Below are positions 34,193 to 44,651 of a stretch of DNA of 53,746 nt, piece after piece (the first letter of the stretch is position 1; each line of letters opens with the position of its first letter). The notes below the pieces were generated by a model. The model was not told the DNA's origin. It was given only the letters and a program-made list of their open reading frames with translations, and ran no database searches. Source of the stretch: Rhodothermaceae bacterium (GTDB lineage Bacteria > Bacteroidota > Rhodothermia > Rhodothermales > JAHQVL01); contig JAHQVL010000297.1 in assembly GCA_019634345.1 (NCBI GenBank), forward strand, positions 1-53,746. Direction: 5' to 3'. The position numbers were made by a program, and so were the translations under genes.

Positions 34193-36160
34193 ATGCATTC
34201 GATTAAGTTTCGTTATACAAGCAGCATCTTTATACTGGTGGCTAGTTTTGTTCTATTTGTAGTGTTTTATTTTCCAACACAGCAAAGAGAGCAGTACATC
34301 GATGCATACGAGAAGGAACTGGATGTCATTAATGAGACGCTAGGACTCGGGGTAGCCATAGGACTACGCGATGATAATTATGAGAGTCTCAGGTTTGCCT
34401 TTGATTTTGCACGTAGTGACGAACGGCTAGTCTTTGTACTCGTCACCGACACATCCAACCAAACTATAGCCTCCTACCCAGACGACTTAGAGTTTAACAC
34501 AGAAGAACTGATTCACAATGAACTAGATCGAGAAAATGTATTAGTAAACCGATCACAGGTACATGTAGATGATCAAATTTATGGATACATATACATGGCC
34601 CACTCCCTAGATCAACTGAATACAATTATTGCTGCTAGTCGTAACCAGACATTTTTTGTTGGTAGTATCATACTTCTAGTCGGATTACTATTAGCTTATA
34701 TCGTTGCACTTCGATTAACCCGACCAATCAAGCTATTAACAAACGCCACACGTGCTCTAACTAAAGGAGACTACCAAGTTCAGGCAAACATCAGTACTCG
34801 AGATGAAACGGGTATTCTAGCCACTCACTTTAACGAAATGGCTAAGACAATTGCCGTAAAGACTCAAGAACTAGAGTCGAGAGCCGAGGAGCTTACCCGT
34901 ACAATTGGTGAACTCGAACATGCAAAAGATCAAATCCAGGAAGCTCATCACGAAACCGAACAATTACTATCATCTATCTCCTCAGTCCTCATAGGAGTTG
35001 GACAGGACGGACTAGTAAGCCGTTGGAATATCGTTGCCGAATGTATGTTCGGTTTCAGAGAAAGCGAAGTACTTCAACATCCTTTTGAGGATCTCAACTT
35101 AGATTGGAGCCTGGAAAATCTAAATTCCTACTTTGTCGATGATAATCATGAGGACTTTAAAATAGTCGATGAGGTTACTTATAAACGAATAAATGGAAAA
35201 CCAGGCTCCCTGCACGTTACTATCAATATTGTGCGGGATTCAGAAAATAGAAAACAGGGATACCTCATACTGGCTGCAGATATCACAGAAAAGAAAAACC
35301 TGGAAAACCAGCTTATGAACGCCCAAAAGTTGGAGTCATTAGGACGTCTAGCTGCGGGTATCGCGCACGAAATCAATACACCTATTCAGTTTATTGGAGA
35401 CAATACACGATTTATCCAGGTCGCTTTTCAAAAACTGGATGGCGTTCTCGAGAAGAGCAAACAACTGGTACATACATTCAAGGAAGACGGCGTACTCGAC
35501 CAGGTATTGGATGATATTGAAAAAAGCATTGCTGCTTCAAAGATGGACTATATGCGGAAGGAAGTCCCTTTTGCAATAGAAGAAACCCTAGATGGAGTAA
35601 CACGGGTTAGTTCTATCGTTAAAGCGATGAATTTATTCTCTCATCCAGGTGATGCAGGAAAAGGGCGTAGTAACATTAACGAGGCCTTGGAGAGCACGAT
35701 TAACGTTGCCAGAAACGAGTGGAAATACATAGCTGACTTAGACACTGAATTTGATCCGCAATTACCTGAGGTGTTGTGCTTGCGAAATGAATTGAATCAG
35801 GTATTCCTGAACATGATCATTAATGCAGCACATGCAATTACGCCCACCATAGAAAATCAGCCGGACAAAAAAGGCAAGATCACGATTAGCACGCGGAAAA
35901 TAGAAGAATTCGTAGAAATTCATATAAAAGATAACGGATCAGGCATCCCAGAAGAAATTCGATCCAATGTCTTTGATCCCTTCTTCACAACCAAAGAGGT
36001 GGGTAAAGGAACAGGCCAAGGGCTTGCCCTCGCCTATAACGTGGTCTATGAAAAACACGGCGGTACAATTACAATAGAATCGGAAGTTGGAGTTGGCACC
36101 ACGTTTATCATTCGGTTACCGATTCTGGCAGATGACCCAGAGTTACCTGAGCAATTCTAA
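34193..36160 (+). CDS. membrane-bound HAMP-PAS histidine kinase
   Basis: 655 residues. TM1 is at about 9-27, a periplasmic sensor domain spans about 30-150, TM2 is at 154-176, and a HAMP linker at about 176-230 leads to a coiled coil, a PAS domain (about 255-365) and a kinase core with His392 (GIAHEINTP). The ATPase motifs are [22 protein letters not shown] and [15 protein letters not shown]. The core aligns nearly end to end with the H-NOX-linked kinase, including [13 protein letters not shown] and [10 protein letters not shown]. It lacks a receiver domain and no regulator gene is adjacent. The two genes after it encode a barrel and a PstS-like protein. Confidence 0.92.
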   Translation: MHSIKFRYTSSIFILVASFVLFVVFYFPTQQREQYIDAYEKELDVINETLGLGVAIGLRDDNYESLRFAFDFARSDERLVFVLVTDTSNQTIASYPDDLEFNTEELIHNELDRENVLVNRSQVHVDDQIYGYIYMAHSLDQLNTIIAASRNQTFFVGSIILLVGLLLAYIVALRLTRPIKLLTNATRALTKGDYQVQANISTRDETGILATHFNEMAKTIAVKTQELESRAEELTRTIGELEHAKDQIQEAHHETEQLLSSISSVLIGVGQDGLVSRWNIVAECMFGFRESEVLQHPFEDLNLDWSLENLNSYFVDDNHEDFKIVDEVTYKRINGKPGSLHVTINIVRDSENRKQGYLILAADITEKKNLENQLMNAQKLESLGRLAAGIAHEINTPIQFIGDNTRFIQVAFQKLDGVLEKSKQLVHTFKEDGVLDQVLDDIEKSIAASKMDYMRKEVPFAIEETLDGVTRVSSIVKAMNLFSHPGDAGKGRSNINEALESTINVARNEWKYIADLDTEFDPQLPEVLCLRNELNQVFLNMIINAAHAITPTIENQPDKKGKITISTRKIEEFVEIHIKDNGSGIPEEIRSNVFDPFFTTKEVGKGTGQGLALAYNVVYEKHGGTITIESEVGVGTTFIIRLPILADDPELPEQF

Positions 36161-36194
36161 TTCAGTACACTTCTTTTATCAAATCTGACAAAAT

Positions 36195-37211
36195 ATGCGT
36201 ACAATTTTCTTGGCAATCGTTTATTGCGGGCTTTTTGTGCCTACAATAACCAGGGCCCAGGACACTCATATCCATGGGTTTACTGATTTCTCGTTTGTGG
36301 CATCAAGTCATGAAAATCGTCAATCAGCGTTTCAGCTTGGCGAATATGTGCTTTATGTTGTTTCTAATTTATCAGATCGAATATCCTTTTTAGGAGAAAC
36401 CACTTTTGAATACCATGACGGTTTTGAGGTGGATGTTGAGCGAGTAGCCTTCAGGTACCACTTGAACAATTTCTTCAATTTTGAGATTGGAAAACACCAC
36501 ACACCTTTAGGGTATTGGAATACCTCTTACCATCATGGTACTGTTTTGCAACCAACTATTGGACGCCCAATTATGTTGAGTTTTGAAAACAGGGGGGGCA
36601 TTATGCCCATACATACTGTTGGCGCATCCGTATGGGGTAATCTCCCTTCTGGGTTTTATTATGAAGTGATGATTGGAAATGGAATTGGATCAACAGAGAG
36701 AAGCGATAATGATGAAACCAAATCCATAGCCCTTGCCTTGCACAAAGACGTAACTCAGAACCTTCGCATTGGGGTAACAAGTTATTTTGATCGAATAGAA
36801 GAAGGATTACTTTCATTCCAAAGAAACGAGGAAGGGCGGATTCCTCTTGCCGCTTCAGTACAGCAGACCTCAGTCGGGGCAAACACCCGGTTCAAAAAAA
36901 GATCATTGGAACTATTAGCTGAAGTCATGCTCGTCAGGAACTCCAGTGACATTAACACCGGCGTGACACTAGCTCACTACGTGTATGGGGGGTATCAATT
37001 AGGCAATCTCACTCCTTATGTGCGTTTTGACCAACTCATTTTTGATGAAAACGAGCCGTATTTCCTTCCTGAAAATGTGGATCAATTTCTTATCGGAATG
37101 AAGTATGAGCTCAACTTTCTAGCCGTTATCCGAACGGAGTATCAAGTGATAAGCTCGGCAAACGCCGATAACTTCAACAGGTTTATTATCCAGGTAGCCC
37201 TTGGCTTTTAG
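36195..37211 (+). CDS. outer-membrane beta-barrel protein (porin-like)
   Basis: 338 residues. A signal peptide (about 1-22, ending TRAQ) is followed by repeating amphipathic beta-strands such as FGHTDFSFVASS, RISFLGETTFEYHD, FNFEIGKHHTPLGYWNTSYHHG and LTPYVRFDQLIF, ending in a strand with a terminal aromatic (FIIQVALGF), which fits insertion by BamA. The GKHHTPLGYW stretch resembles small porin-like proteins that accompany sensor modules. It lies 34 nt after the kinase and 10 nt before the PstS-like gene, so the three form an operon. Substrate unknown. Confidence 0.7.
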   Translation: MRTIFLAIVYCGLFVPTITRAQDTHIHGFTDFSFVASSHENRQSAFQLGEYVLYVVSNLSDRISFLGETTFEYHDGFEVDVERVAFRYHLNNFFNFEIGKHHTPLGYWNTSYHHGTVLQPTIGRPIMLSFENRGGIMPIHTVGASVWGNLPSGFYYEVMIGNGIGSTERSDNDETKSIALALHKDVTQNLRIGVTSYFDRIEEGLLSFQRNEEGRIPLAASVQQTSVGANTRFKKRSLELLAEVMLVRNSSDINTGVTLAHYVYGGYQLGNLTPYVRFDQLIFDENEPYFLPENVDQFLIGMKYELNFLAVIRTEYQVISSANADNFNRFIIQVALGF

Positions 37212-37221
37212 CGCTCTCATT

Positions 37222-37692
37222 ATGAACGGAATAAAAATCTCAATGACTGCATTGACTCAATATGGGCTGCTTCTCTGCTTGACTCTTTCTTTCTTTATCT
37301 CTACTCCAGCAAACAGCCAACAAATAAAAATTGTCGGAAACGCAGAAGGTACACCTGTTCAACTCGACTCTAAAGAATTGCGTTCAATCTTTAAAGCCCA
37401 GAAACAGTGGTGGGATAACGACACAAAAATATCTATTGTCTTACTGAAAAGTTCGGTGCCCATTTCTGAAACGATTGCTGAGAAAGTATTCGCAATGACT
37501 AAAAATGAAGTAAAGACGTACTGGATACAAATTGTATTTAGAGGCAAGGCAACAACACCAAAGCACTTTGACTCCGAGGACGCAGTGATTGCCTACATCG
37601 AAAGCACTCCAGGTGCCATAGGTGTTGTGAGTGCTGATACCAATGCCGGTTCATTAAAAATAATTGAGGTAGATGGCAAGGGGGTCTGGTAG
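37222..37692 (+). CDS. periplasmic PstS-like (PBP-like) protein
   Basis: 156 residues from the ATG at 37222; an in-frame ATG at 37243 is a possible alternative. The signal peptide ends near ANSQQ. The mature part is a short form of the PBP_like phosphate-binding family: LDSKELRSIFKAQKQWWDNDTKISIVLL, then KTYWIQIVFRGKATTPKHFDSEDAVIAYIESTPGAIGVV. Such single-domain proteins often lie beside sensor kinases rather than ABC transporters. No pstCAB genes are near, so a sensing role with the upstream kinase is the better guess. The ligand is unproven. Confidence 0.75.
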   Translation: MNGIKISMTALTQYGLLLCLTLSFFISTPANSQQIKIVGNAEGTPVQLDSKELRSIFKAQKQWWDNDTKISIVLLKSSVPISETIAEKVFAMTKNEVKTYWIQIVFRGKATTPKHFDSEDAVIAYIESTPGAIGVVSADTNAGSLKIIEVDGKGVW

Positions 37693-37740
37693 TAAAAAAT
37701 AACCAACCCGTAAACGTCCACAGTCCTCACTCGGTTTTTA

Positions 37741-37775
37741 AGTCTACGCTTTGTAACAAAAGGGTAGGCTTTTTA
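37741..37775 (+). terminator. probable terminator after the kinase/barrel/PstS-like operon
   Basis: AGTCTAC pairs with GTAGGCT (one G-U pair) around a 16-nt loop, followed directly by a T-run. It lies 48 nt past the PstS-like stop. The loop is rather long. Confidence 0.4.
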
Positions 37776-37854
37776 CATTTTCCCACTGGACAACCAACGT
37801 TGCTTTAGCTACTTTTCTTTATGGTTTCTGTTGGTCCCCATCCCACGTTCCTCT

Positions 37855-40800
37855 ATGTCTTTGTGTTGCTTTCCTTTCTTTGCAAACTGCTTGTGCAACC
37901 TCAAAACTGAACTTTTCTTCGTCGTGTCATGTGCTGTCTTTTTCTGTTCCTGCAGCACCCCTCTTCCAGATCCTGTTCAAGAAGCCTATGCTGTTCTTCC
38001 GGACCACATTGACTTCAACTTCGACGTAAAACCCATTCTTTCCGATCGGTGTTTTGCATGCCATGGCCCTGACAAAGCAGCAAGAGAGGCAGATCTTCGC
38101 CTCGATTACGCAGCCACTAGCCGGCAAAAATTGGAGTCTGGAAAACGTGCCATCGTGCCTGGAAGCCGATCTCGAAGTGCACTTTTAAAGCGCATCCTTC
38201 ATGACGATCCCGAAGAGCGAATGCCTCCAGCTAATTCAAGGCTAGTCTTGTCAGACAGGGAAAAAGCGATACTCGTAAAGTGGATTGATCAAGGTGCGTT
38301 ATACGAAGAACATTGGTCATTCCTCCCTCCTCGTACTCCCATTATTGCACCATCAAAAGAGGAATTGCATCCGATCGACTTCCTTGTCAGGGAGCGGCTT
38401 TCCAAAGAGTCCCTGGAGCCATCCAACGAAGCAACACGCGAGACCTGGTTGCGGCGTGTCAGCCTCGATCTCACGGGTCTACCACCAAGTATAGAGGAGA
38501 TGGATGCGTTTCTCATTGACAGATCCGAGACTGCCTATGAACGTGTAGTAGATCGGTTGCTTGATTCGCCTCAGTTCGGAGAACGGATGGCTGTCGACTG
38601 GCTCGATCTTGCACGCTATGCGGATACACACGGCTACCAGGATGATGGATTCCGATTTGTATGGCCCTGGCGCGATTGGGTTGTGGATGCCTTTAATGAA
38701 AATCTACCTTACGATTCGTTCTTGACCTGGCAATTAGCGGGTGATTTGTTGCCCAATGCAACACAAAAGCAGCATCTCGCAACCACATTTCTCCGCAACC
38801 ATCGCATCAATTCGGAAGCAGGAATTGTAGACGAGGAATATCGAATTGAATACGTAGCAGATCGAACAAACACGGTAGGGACGGCTATCATGGGCCTAAC
38901 CTTACAATGTGCCCGGTGTCATGATCACAAATACGATCCGATCTCCCAAAAAGAATACTATAAGTTATTTTCTTACTTCAACAATGTACAAGAGCTGGGA
39001 GAGATAGCTAATGAGGGCAATCCCGGTCCACTCCTGAAACTCACCTCAGCGGATACCCAGGTTTCGTTGGATTCTATGGAGGCGGCCATCAGGCGGCAAG
39101 AGGACATTGTAAACGAGCTACTTTCCGGATCACCTCCACCTCAAATCAGAAATTATGATTCTGAGCAGGACCTACTCCTCGAAGTGTCCTTTGAACTGCT
39201 CAATGACCAGCATCTCGACAATACTCAGGATGTGAGAGTTACAGGAGAGCCGGTTCTAGTCAAAGGTATAGAAGGCAATGGGCTTCAAATGCAGCACTAC
39301 GATGTGGTGCGTCTACCAGAAGAAACAGGGATCGAACGATACGAACCGTTTACGATTAGTCTATGGGTGAACCCACCGCAGGACACTGGTTATATACCTA
39401 TTTGGGGAAATCCGGCCAATAAAAACGTTGACTTCCGGGGATATGAGTTATTCTTAGATAATGGCCGCCCGGTCATCCGTCTATGCCATGCATTGCCTCA
39501 CAATTATCTTGAAGTCGGGGCTAGTGAACAAATTGAATTGGACGCATGGACCCATCTCGTCGTATCTTACGACGGGTCCAGCCGTGCTTCAGGAATTCGT
39601 CTCTATATAAACGGCAAGCCCGTTACCCTCGATACCCAATGGGATAATCTTTACAAATCAATACGCCAACGAGGAATACGTATTGGAGGTGCGAATGAAC
39701 GGGGTGGCTTCTCAGGAGGCAAAGTCGATGCATTTGCCTTTTATAAACGTATGTTGGTCCCTTCTGAAGTTCAGTGGTTGTTTGACAAATCGGCCGATCC
39801 TGTACAGGATAGCCACTATCAACGAATGCGATCAGGGCCTCTACAAAAAGCCCTGACCGAGTTAGAACAACTTCGAAGAAAAAAACATGAGGTGCAGGAC
39901 ACCATTCCTGAGATTATGGTTATGGAAGAGATGGAAGCGCCTCGCCCAGCGTATGTGCTTACTCGTGGCGTCTATGATGCAAAGGAAGAACCCGTTTCGT
40001 CTGGAACTCCTGCCATTTTTGCTTCCTTACCTGAAGACTCCTCAGGAAACCGCCTTGCATTGGCGGAGTGGCTTACCCACGAGCAGCATCCACTTACAGC
40101 GCGTGTAGCTGTGAATCGTTTCTGGCAGATGTTATTTGGGCAGGGATTAGTGGCAACACCGGGAGATTGGGGTAATCAGGGATCGCTACCCTCTCACCCT
40201 GCCCTCCTTGACTGGTTGGCCGCTCACTTCATCGCTTCAGATTGGGACGTCAAAGCACTCCTCAAAGAGATTGTATTAACGAAGACCTACCGTCAATCAT
40301 CTGAAACAAGCCCAGCGCATTTAGAGCGCGATCCAGGAAATGTATTGCTCGCCCGCGGCCCCGCATTTCGCTTACCCGCTGAAATGATTCGGGATCAGGC
40401 CCTGGCGGCAAGCGGATTGCTTGTTCTCAAACTGGGCGGTCCTCCCGTCAAGCCCTACCAACCAGATGGATTATGGGAAGAACTCGCTGCTATTAAAAAT
40501 AGCATTTCCACGTACGAGCAAGGGCACGGAGAAGATCTGTATCGGAGAAGCCTGTATACGTTCTGGAAACGGTCTTCACCTCCGCCTTCGTTAGCTACGT
40601 TTGACGCACCAACGCGCGAACTTTGTCTGGTGCAGCGTCAAAACACAAGCACTCCGCTTCAAGCTCTTGTACTTTGGAACGACCCGCAATTTATAGAGGC
40701 TGCCCGTGTGATGTCTGAACGCTTGATCGTGAGGTCACTGAATAAAAGCGATCGCATCAATACTGGATTCAGACTCCTTACCGGGCGCCATCCTACGCCA

Positions 40801-40995
40801 TTCGAAATGAACACCCTCAAAACACTCTACACTAAACAAGAGAATCGATTCGAAATCAATTTTTCCGCTGCAGATTCATTACTATCCGTAGGCGAATACC
40901 CGGAAAACGCAGGCCTTAAGAAAGAAGAAGTAGCCGCATTAACTACGGTCTTACAGACAATAATGAGTTACGACGCGTCCTTAATAAGGAGGTAA
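37855..40995 (+). CDS. PSCyt1-DUF1549-LamG-DUF1553 protein
   Basis: 1046 residues from the ATG at 37855; a TTG eight codons upstream is also in frame. The N-terminus is a hydrophobic, cysteine-rich leader. About 60-140 is the planctomycete cytochrome C domain with haem motif CFACH ([16 protein letters not shown]) and the ERMPP motif. DUF1549 (PSCyt2) follows ([41 protein letters not shown]), then a LamG-like concanavalin domain at about 430-620 ([12 protein letters not shown]), then DUF1553 ([27 protein letters not shown]). It is a secreted multidomain protein, usually paired with DUF1501, as here. Function not established; carbohydrate oxidation or binding has been proposed from context. Confidence 0.9.
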   Translation: MSLCCFPFFANCLCNLKTELFFVVSCAVFFCSCSTPLPDPVQEAYAVLPDHIDFNFDVKPILSDRCFACHGPDKAAREADLRLDYAATSRQKLESGKRAIVPGSRSRSALLKRILHDDPEERMPPANSRLVLSDREKAILVKWIDQGALYEEHWSFLPPRTPIIAPSKEELHPIDFLVRERLSKESLEPSNEATRETWLRRVSLDLTGLPPSIEEMDAFLIDRSETAYERVVDRLLDSPQFGERMAVDWLDLARYADTHGYQDDGFRFVWPWRDWVVDAFNENLPYDSFLTWQLAGDLLPNATQKQHLATTFLRNHRINSEAGIVDEEYRIEYVADRTNTVGTAIMGLTLQCARCHDHKYDPISQKEYYKLFSYFNNVQELGEIANEGNPGPLLKLTSADTQVSLDSMEAAIRRQEDIVNELLSGSPPPQIRNYDSEQDLLLEVSFELLNDQHLDNTQDVRVTGEPVLVKGIEGNGLQMQHYDVVRLPEETGIERYEPFTISLWVNPPQDTGYIPIWGNPANKNVDFRGYELFLDNGRPVIRLCHALPHNYLEVGASEQIELDAWTHLVVSYDGSSRASGIRLYINGKPVTLDTQWDNLYKSIRQRGIRIGGANERGGFSGGKVDAFAFYKRMLVPSEVQWLFDKSADPVQDSHYQRMRSGPLQKALTELEQLRRKKHEVQDTIPEIMVMEEMEAPRPAYVLTRGVYDAKEEPVSSGTPAIFASLPEDSSGNRLALAEWLTHEQHPLTARVAVNRFWQMLFGQGLVATPGDWGNQGSLPSHPALLDWLAAHFIASDWDVKALLKEIVLTKTYRQSSETSPAHLERDPGNVLLARGPAFRLPAEMIRDQALAASGLLVLKLGGPPVKPYQPDGLWEELAAIKNSISTYEQGHGEDLYRRSLYTFWKRSSPPPSLATFDAPTRELCLVQRQNTSTPLQALVLWNDPQFIEAARVMSERLIVRSLNKSDRINTGFRLLTGRHPTPFEMNTLKTLYTKQENRFEINFSAADSLLSVGEYPENAGLKKEEVAALTTVLQTIMSYDASLIRR

Positions 40996-41023
40996 ACAGG
41001 TATCCATTTATCATGTGCTCACC

Positions 41024-42457
41024 ATGAACCCTTGCCAGCAATACACCCCGCAGTATACACGCCGCGACTTTCTTTCTAAAACCAGTTTGGGTTTGGGGGC
41101 TGCCGCATTAGCCGGACTAATAGGCCCCCGTGATGCCTGGGCCATGAACCTTGATGAAGGCCTTCATTTTGCCCCAAGAGCTAAACGAGTGATATACCTG
41201 TTCCAAAATGGGGGTCCCTCTCAAATGGAGCTATTCGACCACAAACCGGTTTTGAAGGCTCGAAATGGAGAAGAACTTCCCGAATCCGTCAGGGCTGGAC
41301 AGCGCCTCACTGGGATGACATCTGGCCAATCTTCTTTTCCGCTTGCCGGTTCGCATTACTCGTTTGCAAAATACGGACAGAGTGGTGCTGAAATCAGCGA
41401 GCTGTTACCCTATACATCAAAGATAGCCGATGATCTTTGTATCGTTCGGAGTATGCATACCGAAGCGATTAACCATGACCCAGCTATTACATTCTTCCAA
41501 ACAGGCTCACAGCAATCAGGCCGTCCCTCTATAGGCTCCTGGATCAGCTATGGTTTGGGAAGTGAAAATGAAAACCTACCGGCTTTTACGGTATTGCTGT
41601 CAAAGGGCAAAGGGGGCAGTCAACCCCTATATGCCAGGCTCTGGGGCAACGGATTCTTGCCCTCGAGCCATCAAGGCGTTCAGTTTCGTTCCGGAGGCGA
41701 ACCGGTTCTTTTTCTTGATAACCCTCCCGGCTTGAACGCGTCGGACCGCCGATTAATGCTAGATCATTTGAACGAATTGCATGCCGTCCAGGCAGAGGCT
41801 ACAGGAGATCCAGAGATCTATAGCCGCATCGCTCAATATGAAATGGCTTACAGGATGAAAACCTCGGTGCCTGAAGTAGTAACTATTACCGATGAGCCGG
41901 ACTACATATTCGACTTATACGGCGATGAGGCTCGAATTCCTGGTACATTTGCCGCAAACTGCTTACTCGCGCGCCGTCTTGCAGAACAGGGTGTAAAGTT
42001 CATTCAACTCTATCATCAAGGATGGGATCAGCACGGAAACCTACCTAGAGACATTGCCAGGCAATGCAGTGATGTAGATCGCGCCTCTGCAGCCCTCGTG
42101 TTAGACCTAAAACAACGCGGATTGCTTGAAGACACTCTCGTAATATGGGGCGGAGAATTCGGCCGAACAAGCTATTCACAAGGTCAATTGACTGCCGACA
42201 ATTATGGCAGAGATCATCATCCACGCTGCTTTTCAATCTGGATGGCTGGAGGCGGTACCAAAGGGGGCACTACCTACGGTGAAACGGACGATTTCAGTTA
42301 TAATATCGTCAAAGACCCCGTTCATGTGCATGATTTTCAAGCTACCCTCCTCCATCTTATGGGCATTGATCACGAACGACTCACCTTCAAACATGAAGGC
42401 CGGCGCTATCGCCTCACAGACGTACATGGTTCTGTTGTAGAGGGATTGCTTGCATAG
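41024..42457 (+). CDS. DUF1501 protein with Tat signal
   Basis: 477 residues from the ATG at 41024; a GTG at 41015 would add three residues. The twin-arginine signal [20 protein letters not shown] shows folded export. The family blocks are present: [42 protein letters not shown], and the C-terminal [37 protein letters not shown]1501 is a sulfatase/alkaline phosphatase-fold family of unknown activity, almost always next to a DUF1553 protein. A strong ribosome-binding sequence, TAAGGAGGT, lies about 30 nt upstream, further from the start than usual. Confidence 0.9.
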   Translation: MNPCQQYTPQYTRRDFLSKTSLGLGAAALAGLIGPRDAWAMNLDEGLHFAPRAKRVIYLFQNGGPSQMELFDHKPVLKARNGEELPESVRAGQRLTGMTSGQSSFPLAGSHYSFAKYGQSGAEISELLPYTSKIADDLCIVRSMHTEAINHDPAITFFQTGSQQSGRPSIGSWISYGLGSENENLPAFTVLLSKGKGGSQPLYARLWGNGFLPSSHQGVQFRSGGEPVLFLDNPPGLNASDRRLMLDHLNELHAVQAEATGDPEIYSRIAQYEMAYRMKTSVPEVVTITDEPDYIFDLYGDEARIPGTFAANCLLARRLAEQGVKFIQLYHQGWDQHGNLPRDIARQCSDVDRASAALVLDLKQRGLLEDTLVIWGGEFGRTSYSQGQLTADNYGRDHHPRCFSIWMAGGGTKGGTTYGETDDFSYNIVKDPVHVHDFQATLLHLMGIDHERLTFKHEGRRYRLTDVHGSVVEGLLA

Positions 42458-42556
42458 GGTAAAGGGCAGGTGTTTTTACATTTCCCGACTGACAGTTAAG
42501 GGATACTTTATCAGCTTCTCTGTGTGGTTTTCATCGACTCATTCTCCGCTTCCTCT

Positions 42557-44605
42557 ATGCCATCACGCATTCTCTTCCTCCTTCTTGCCGGTATCCTGAT
42601 TATTTGTCCCCAAGCACTATCAGCACAATCCTTTGTTGATGCATCCGATTTATTGCCCGAGATAAATTTTGAAGTACCGCTAGGGGCAAGCATGATTGAT
42701 GTAAACAGCGATGGCAGAGTAGATATTTACAGGCGGCGGCAGCTCTTTATCCAGCAGCCTGATGGTACGTTCAAGGACGATTTCCAACAACTTGGGCTTA
42801 ATGGAGGTAGTGGCGTTGTATTTGGGGCCATTTTTGGAGATTACGATGAAGACGGATTCGTCGATGCCTTTTTTATGGATCTTGTAAATCCCAGCACCGT
42901 ATTCCGTAATCATGCAGGTATGCAGTTCACACAGGTAGATAATGAGATTGGTATTCGGGATCAAGACCTGGTCCAGGGTAGCTTGTGGACAGACTATAAC
43001 CAGGACGGGTTGATCGATTTGTTTGTGGGCATTGATGGAGGCATCAGCAGCCTGTTTACTAATACGTCGGATTACTTGTTTTTCAATGTAGGTGATCAGG
43101 CAGGCCTCGAATACCAGGCAACATACGGCCTGGCAGCTGCAGACTATGATCGTGACGGAGATATTGACATTTTCCTTACCCAGTGCCTCCCCCCAATGGG
43201 CTCTTCTATCGCTGAGAATGTATTGCTTAACCTTGAAGACGGAGTGTATACCAATGTTAGTCCAGATGTAGGAATTATTGATAATCTAGCCAGTTGGGGG
43301 ACGGTTTGGTTAGACTATAATAACGACGGGTGGCTGGATATATTCACAGCAAATATTAGCATGCCTAACGGCAGCGTTGGTACCAACACACTGTACAGAA
43401 ACAACGAAGGGGTCTCATTCACAGATGTCTCTACGGAAGCAAACATTGCAGGTCAACCTGACGATGAAACGTTCAGTGTCTCTGCAGCCGATTTCGATAA
43501 TGACGGATGGACGGATCTATTTGTAGTAAACCGGTCTGGGGATCCTTATCTCTTCCGAAACAAAGGAGACGGAACGTTTGAAGACATCGTACCCCTGCTT
43601 CCCAACAAACCGATAAACAGCAGTGCGTTATCGGTAGGCGATGTCAACAATGATGGATGGATCGATGTGTTTATCCCCACCATCGGCAATGATCAATTGC
43701 TTATCAATGAAGGAGGAACGAATCACTTTATCAAGGTCTACACCACCGGCATCGAGTCGAACCGATTTGGCATTGGTACACGCATCGACCTGTACGCAGG
43801 AGGCATGCACCAGGTTAGAGAAATTCAAGCCGGTGATGGGATGACCTCCCAAAATCACAACCTCTCTGCACATTTTGGATTGGGCCAAAACACGCTCGTC
43901 GACTCTCTAGTTGTACATTGGCCAAGCGGAGCAACTGACCGTTTCACTTCTGTAGATAGCGACCAGGAAATTACTATCGTCGAGCAAGTAGGAATAAACA
44001 CCCCCCCATCTACCTTCTCACTCAAAGCTCCCACAGATACAACAACAATAGACGGAGACCAGTTGTTTAAACTTTCATGGGAATCAGCTATCGACCCTGA
44101 ACAGGATGAGCTCTCTTACGCGTTGCACATCACCGGTAGCAGCCTGGACACCACGTTCACTTCTATAACTGAAAACGAGCTCCTAGTATCTCGCGACGTA
44201 TTTACCAATGGCGAATTCTACAACTGGGCAGTTACTGTCACTGATGGCTACTCAATCCGGGGCACACTTCCGGGCAGTTTTGAATTCAGTCAATCGGTAC
44301 ACGTAGAACGCCCAGATGATAACATACCGATTCAGACCAGCCCGTTACTTGCTTTCCCCAATCCTTTTGAACACTCCAGTACAATCACGTATGAAGTGCT
44401 TCATACCGAGCAGGTTCGTATCGAGGTGTACAATACCTTGGGGCAACGAACGGCAGACCTTGTCAACCACATCCACTCTCCAGGCCAGTATTCCCTTGAG
44501 TGGAGTGGGCTCAATGCAGAAGGAAAGAAAGTAGCTCCAGGTGTATATATCATTCGAATGGTAGCAGAATCGGGGCAATCTACGCAGCTAGTGATTCGAA
44601 AATAA
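42557..44605 (+). CDS. secreted FG-GAP/VCBS and ASPIC/UnbV protein with T9SS sorting domain
   Basis: 682 residues from the ATG at 42557. A signal peptide ends near ALSAQ. About 40-390 form a seven-bladed FG-GAP/VCBS beta-propeller with repeated calcium-type motifs such as DVNSDGRVDI, DYDRDGDIDIF, DYNNDGWLDIF and DFDNDGWTDLF. An ASPIC/UnbV domain follows (RFGIGTRIDLYAGGMHQVREIQAGDG ... HFGLGQ), then a Fibronectin-like stretch and a T9SS type A domain (FPNPFEHSSTITYEV ... APGVYIIRMVAESGQ). It resembles CRTAC1-like proteins and is probably a calcium-stabilised surface protein. It lies about 100 nt after DUF1501 and may share its function. Confidence 0.9.
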   Translation: MPSRILFLLLAGILIICPQALSAQSFVDASDLLPEINFEVPLGASMIDVNSDGRVDIYRRRQLFIQQPDGTFKDDFQQLGLNGGSGVVFGAIFGDYDEDGFVDAFFMDLVNPSTVFRNHAGMQFTQVDNEIGIRDQDLVQGSLWTDYNQDGLIDLFVGIDGGISSLFTNTSDYLFFNVGDQAGLEYQATYGLAAADYDRDGDIDIFLTQCLPPMGSSIAENVLLNLEDGVYTNVSPDVGIIDNLASWGTVWLDYNNDGWLDIFTANISMPNGSVGTNTLYRNNEGVSFTDVSTEANIAGQPDDETFSVSAADFDNDGWTDLFVVNRSGDPYLFRNKGDGTFEDIVPLLPNKPINSSALSVGDVNNDGWIDVFIPTIGNDQLLINEGGTNHFIKVYTTGIESNRFGIGTRIDLYAGGMHQVREIQAGDGMTSQNHNLSAHFGLGQNTLVDSLVVHWPSGATDRFTSVDSDQEITIVEQVGINTPPSTFSLKAPTDTTTIDGDQLFKLSWESAIDPEQDELSYALHITGSSLDTTFTSITENELLVSRDVFTNGEFYNWAVTVTDGYSIRGTLPGSFEFSQSVHVERPDDNIPIQTSPLLAFPNPFEHSSTITYEVLHTEQVRIEVYNTLGQRTADLVNHIHSPGQYSLEWSGLNAEGKKVAPGVYIIRMVAESGQSTQLVIRK

Positions 44606-44651
44606 CAACTGAAACGCACATAAAGCGAGATAATAATCGTATTTATTGGGC

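Noticed and set aside
37222-37692. Phosphate ABC transporter locus
   Set aside because: Only a short PstS-like protein is present; there are no pstC, pstA, pstB or phoU genes.
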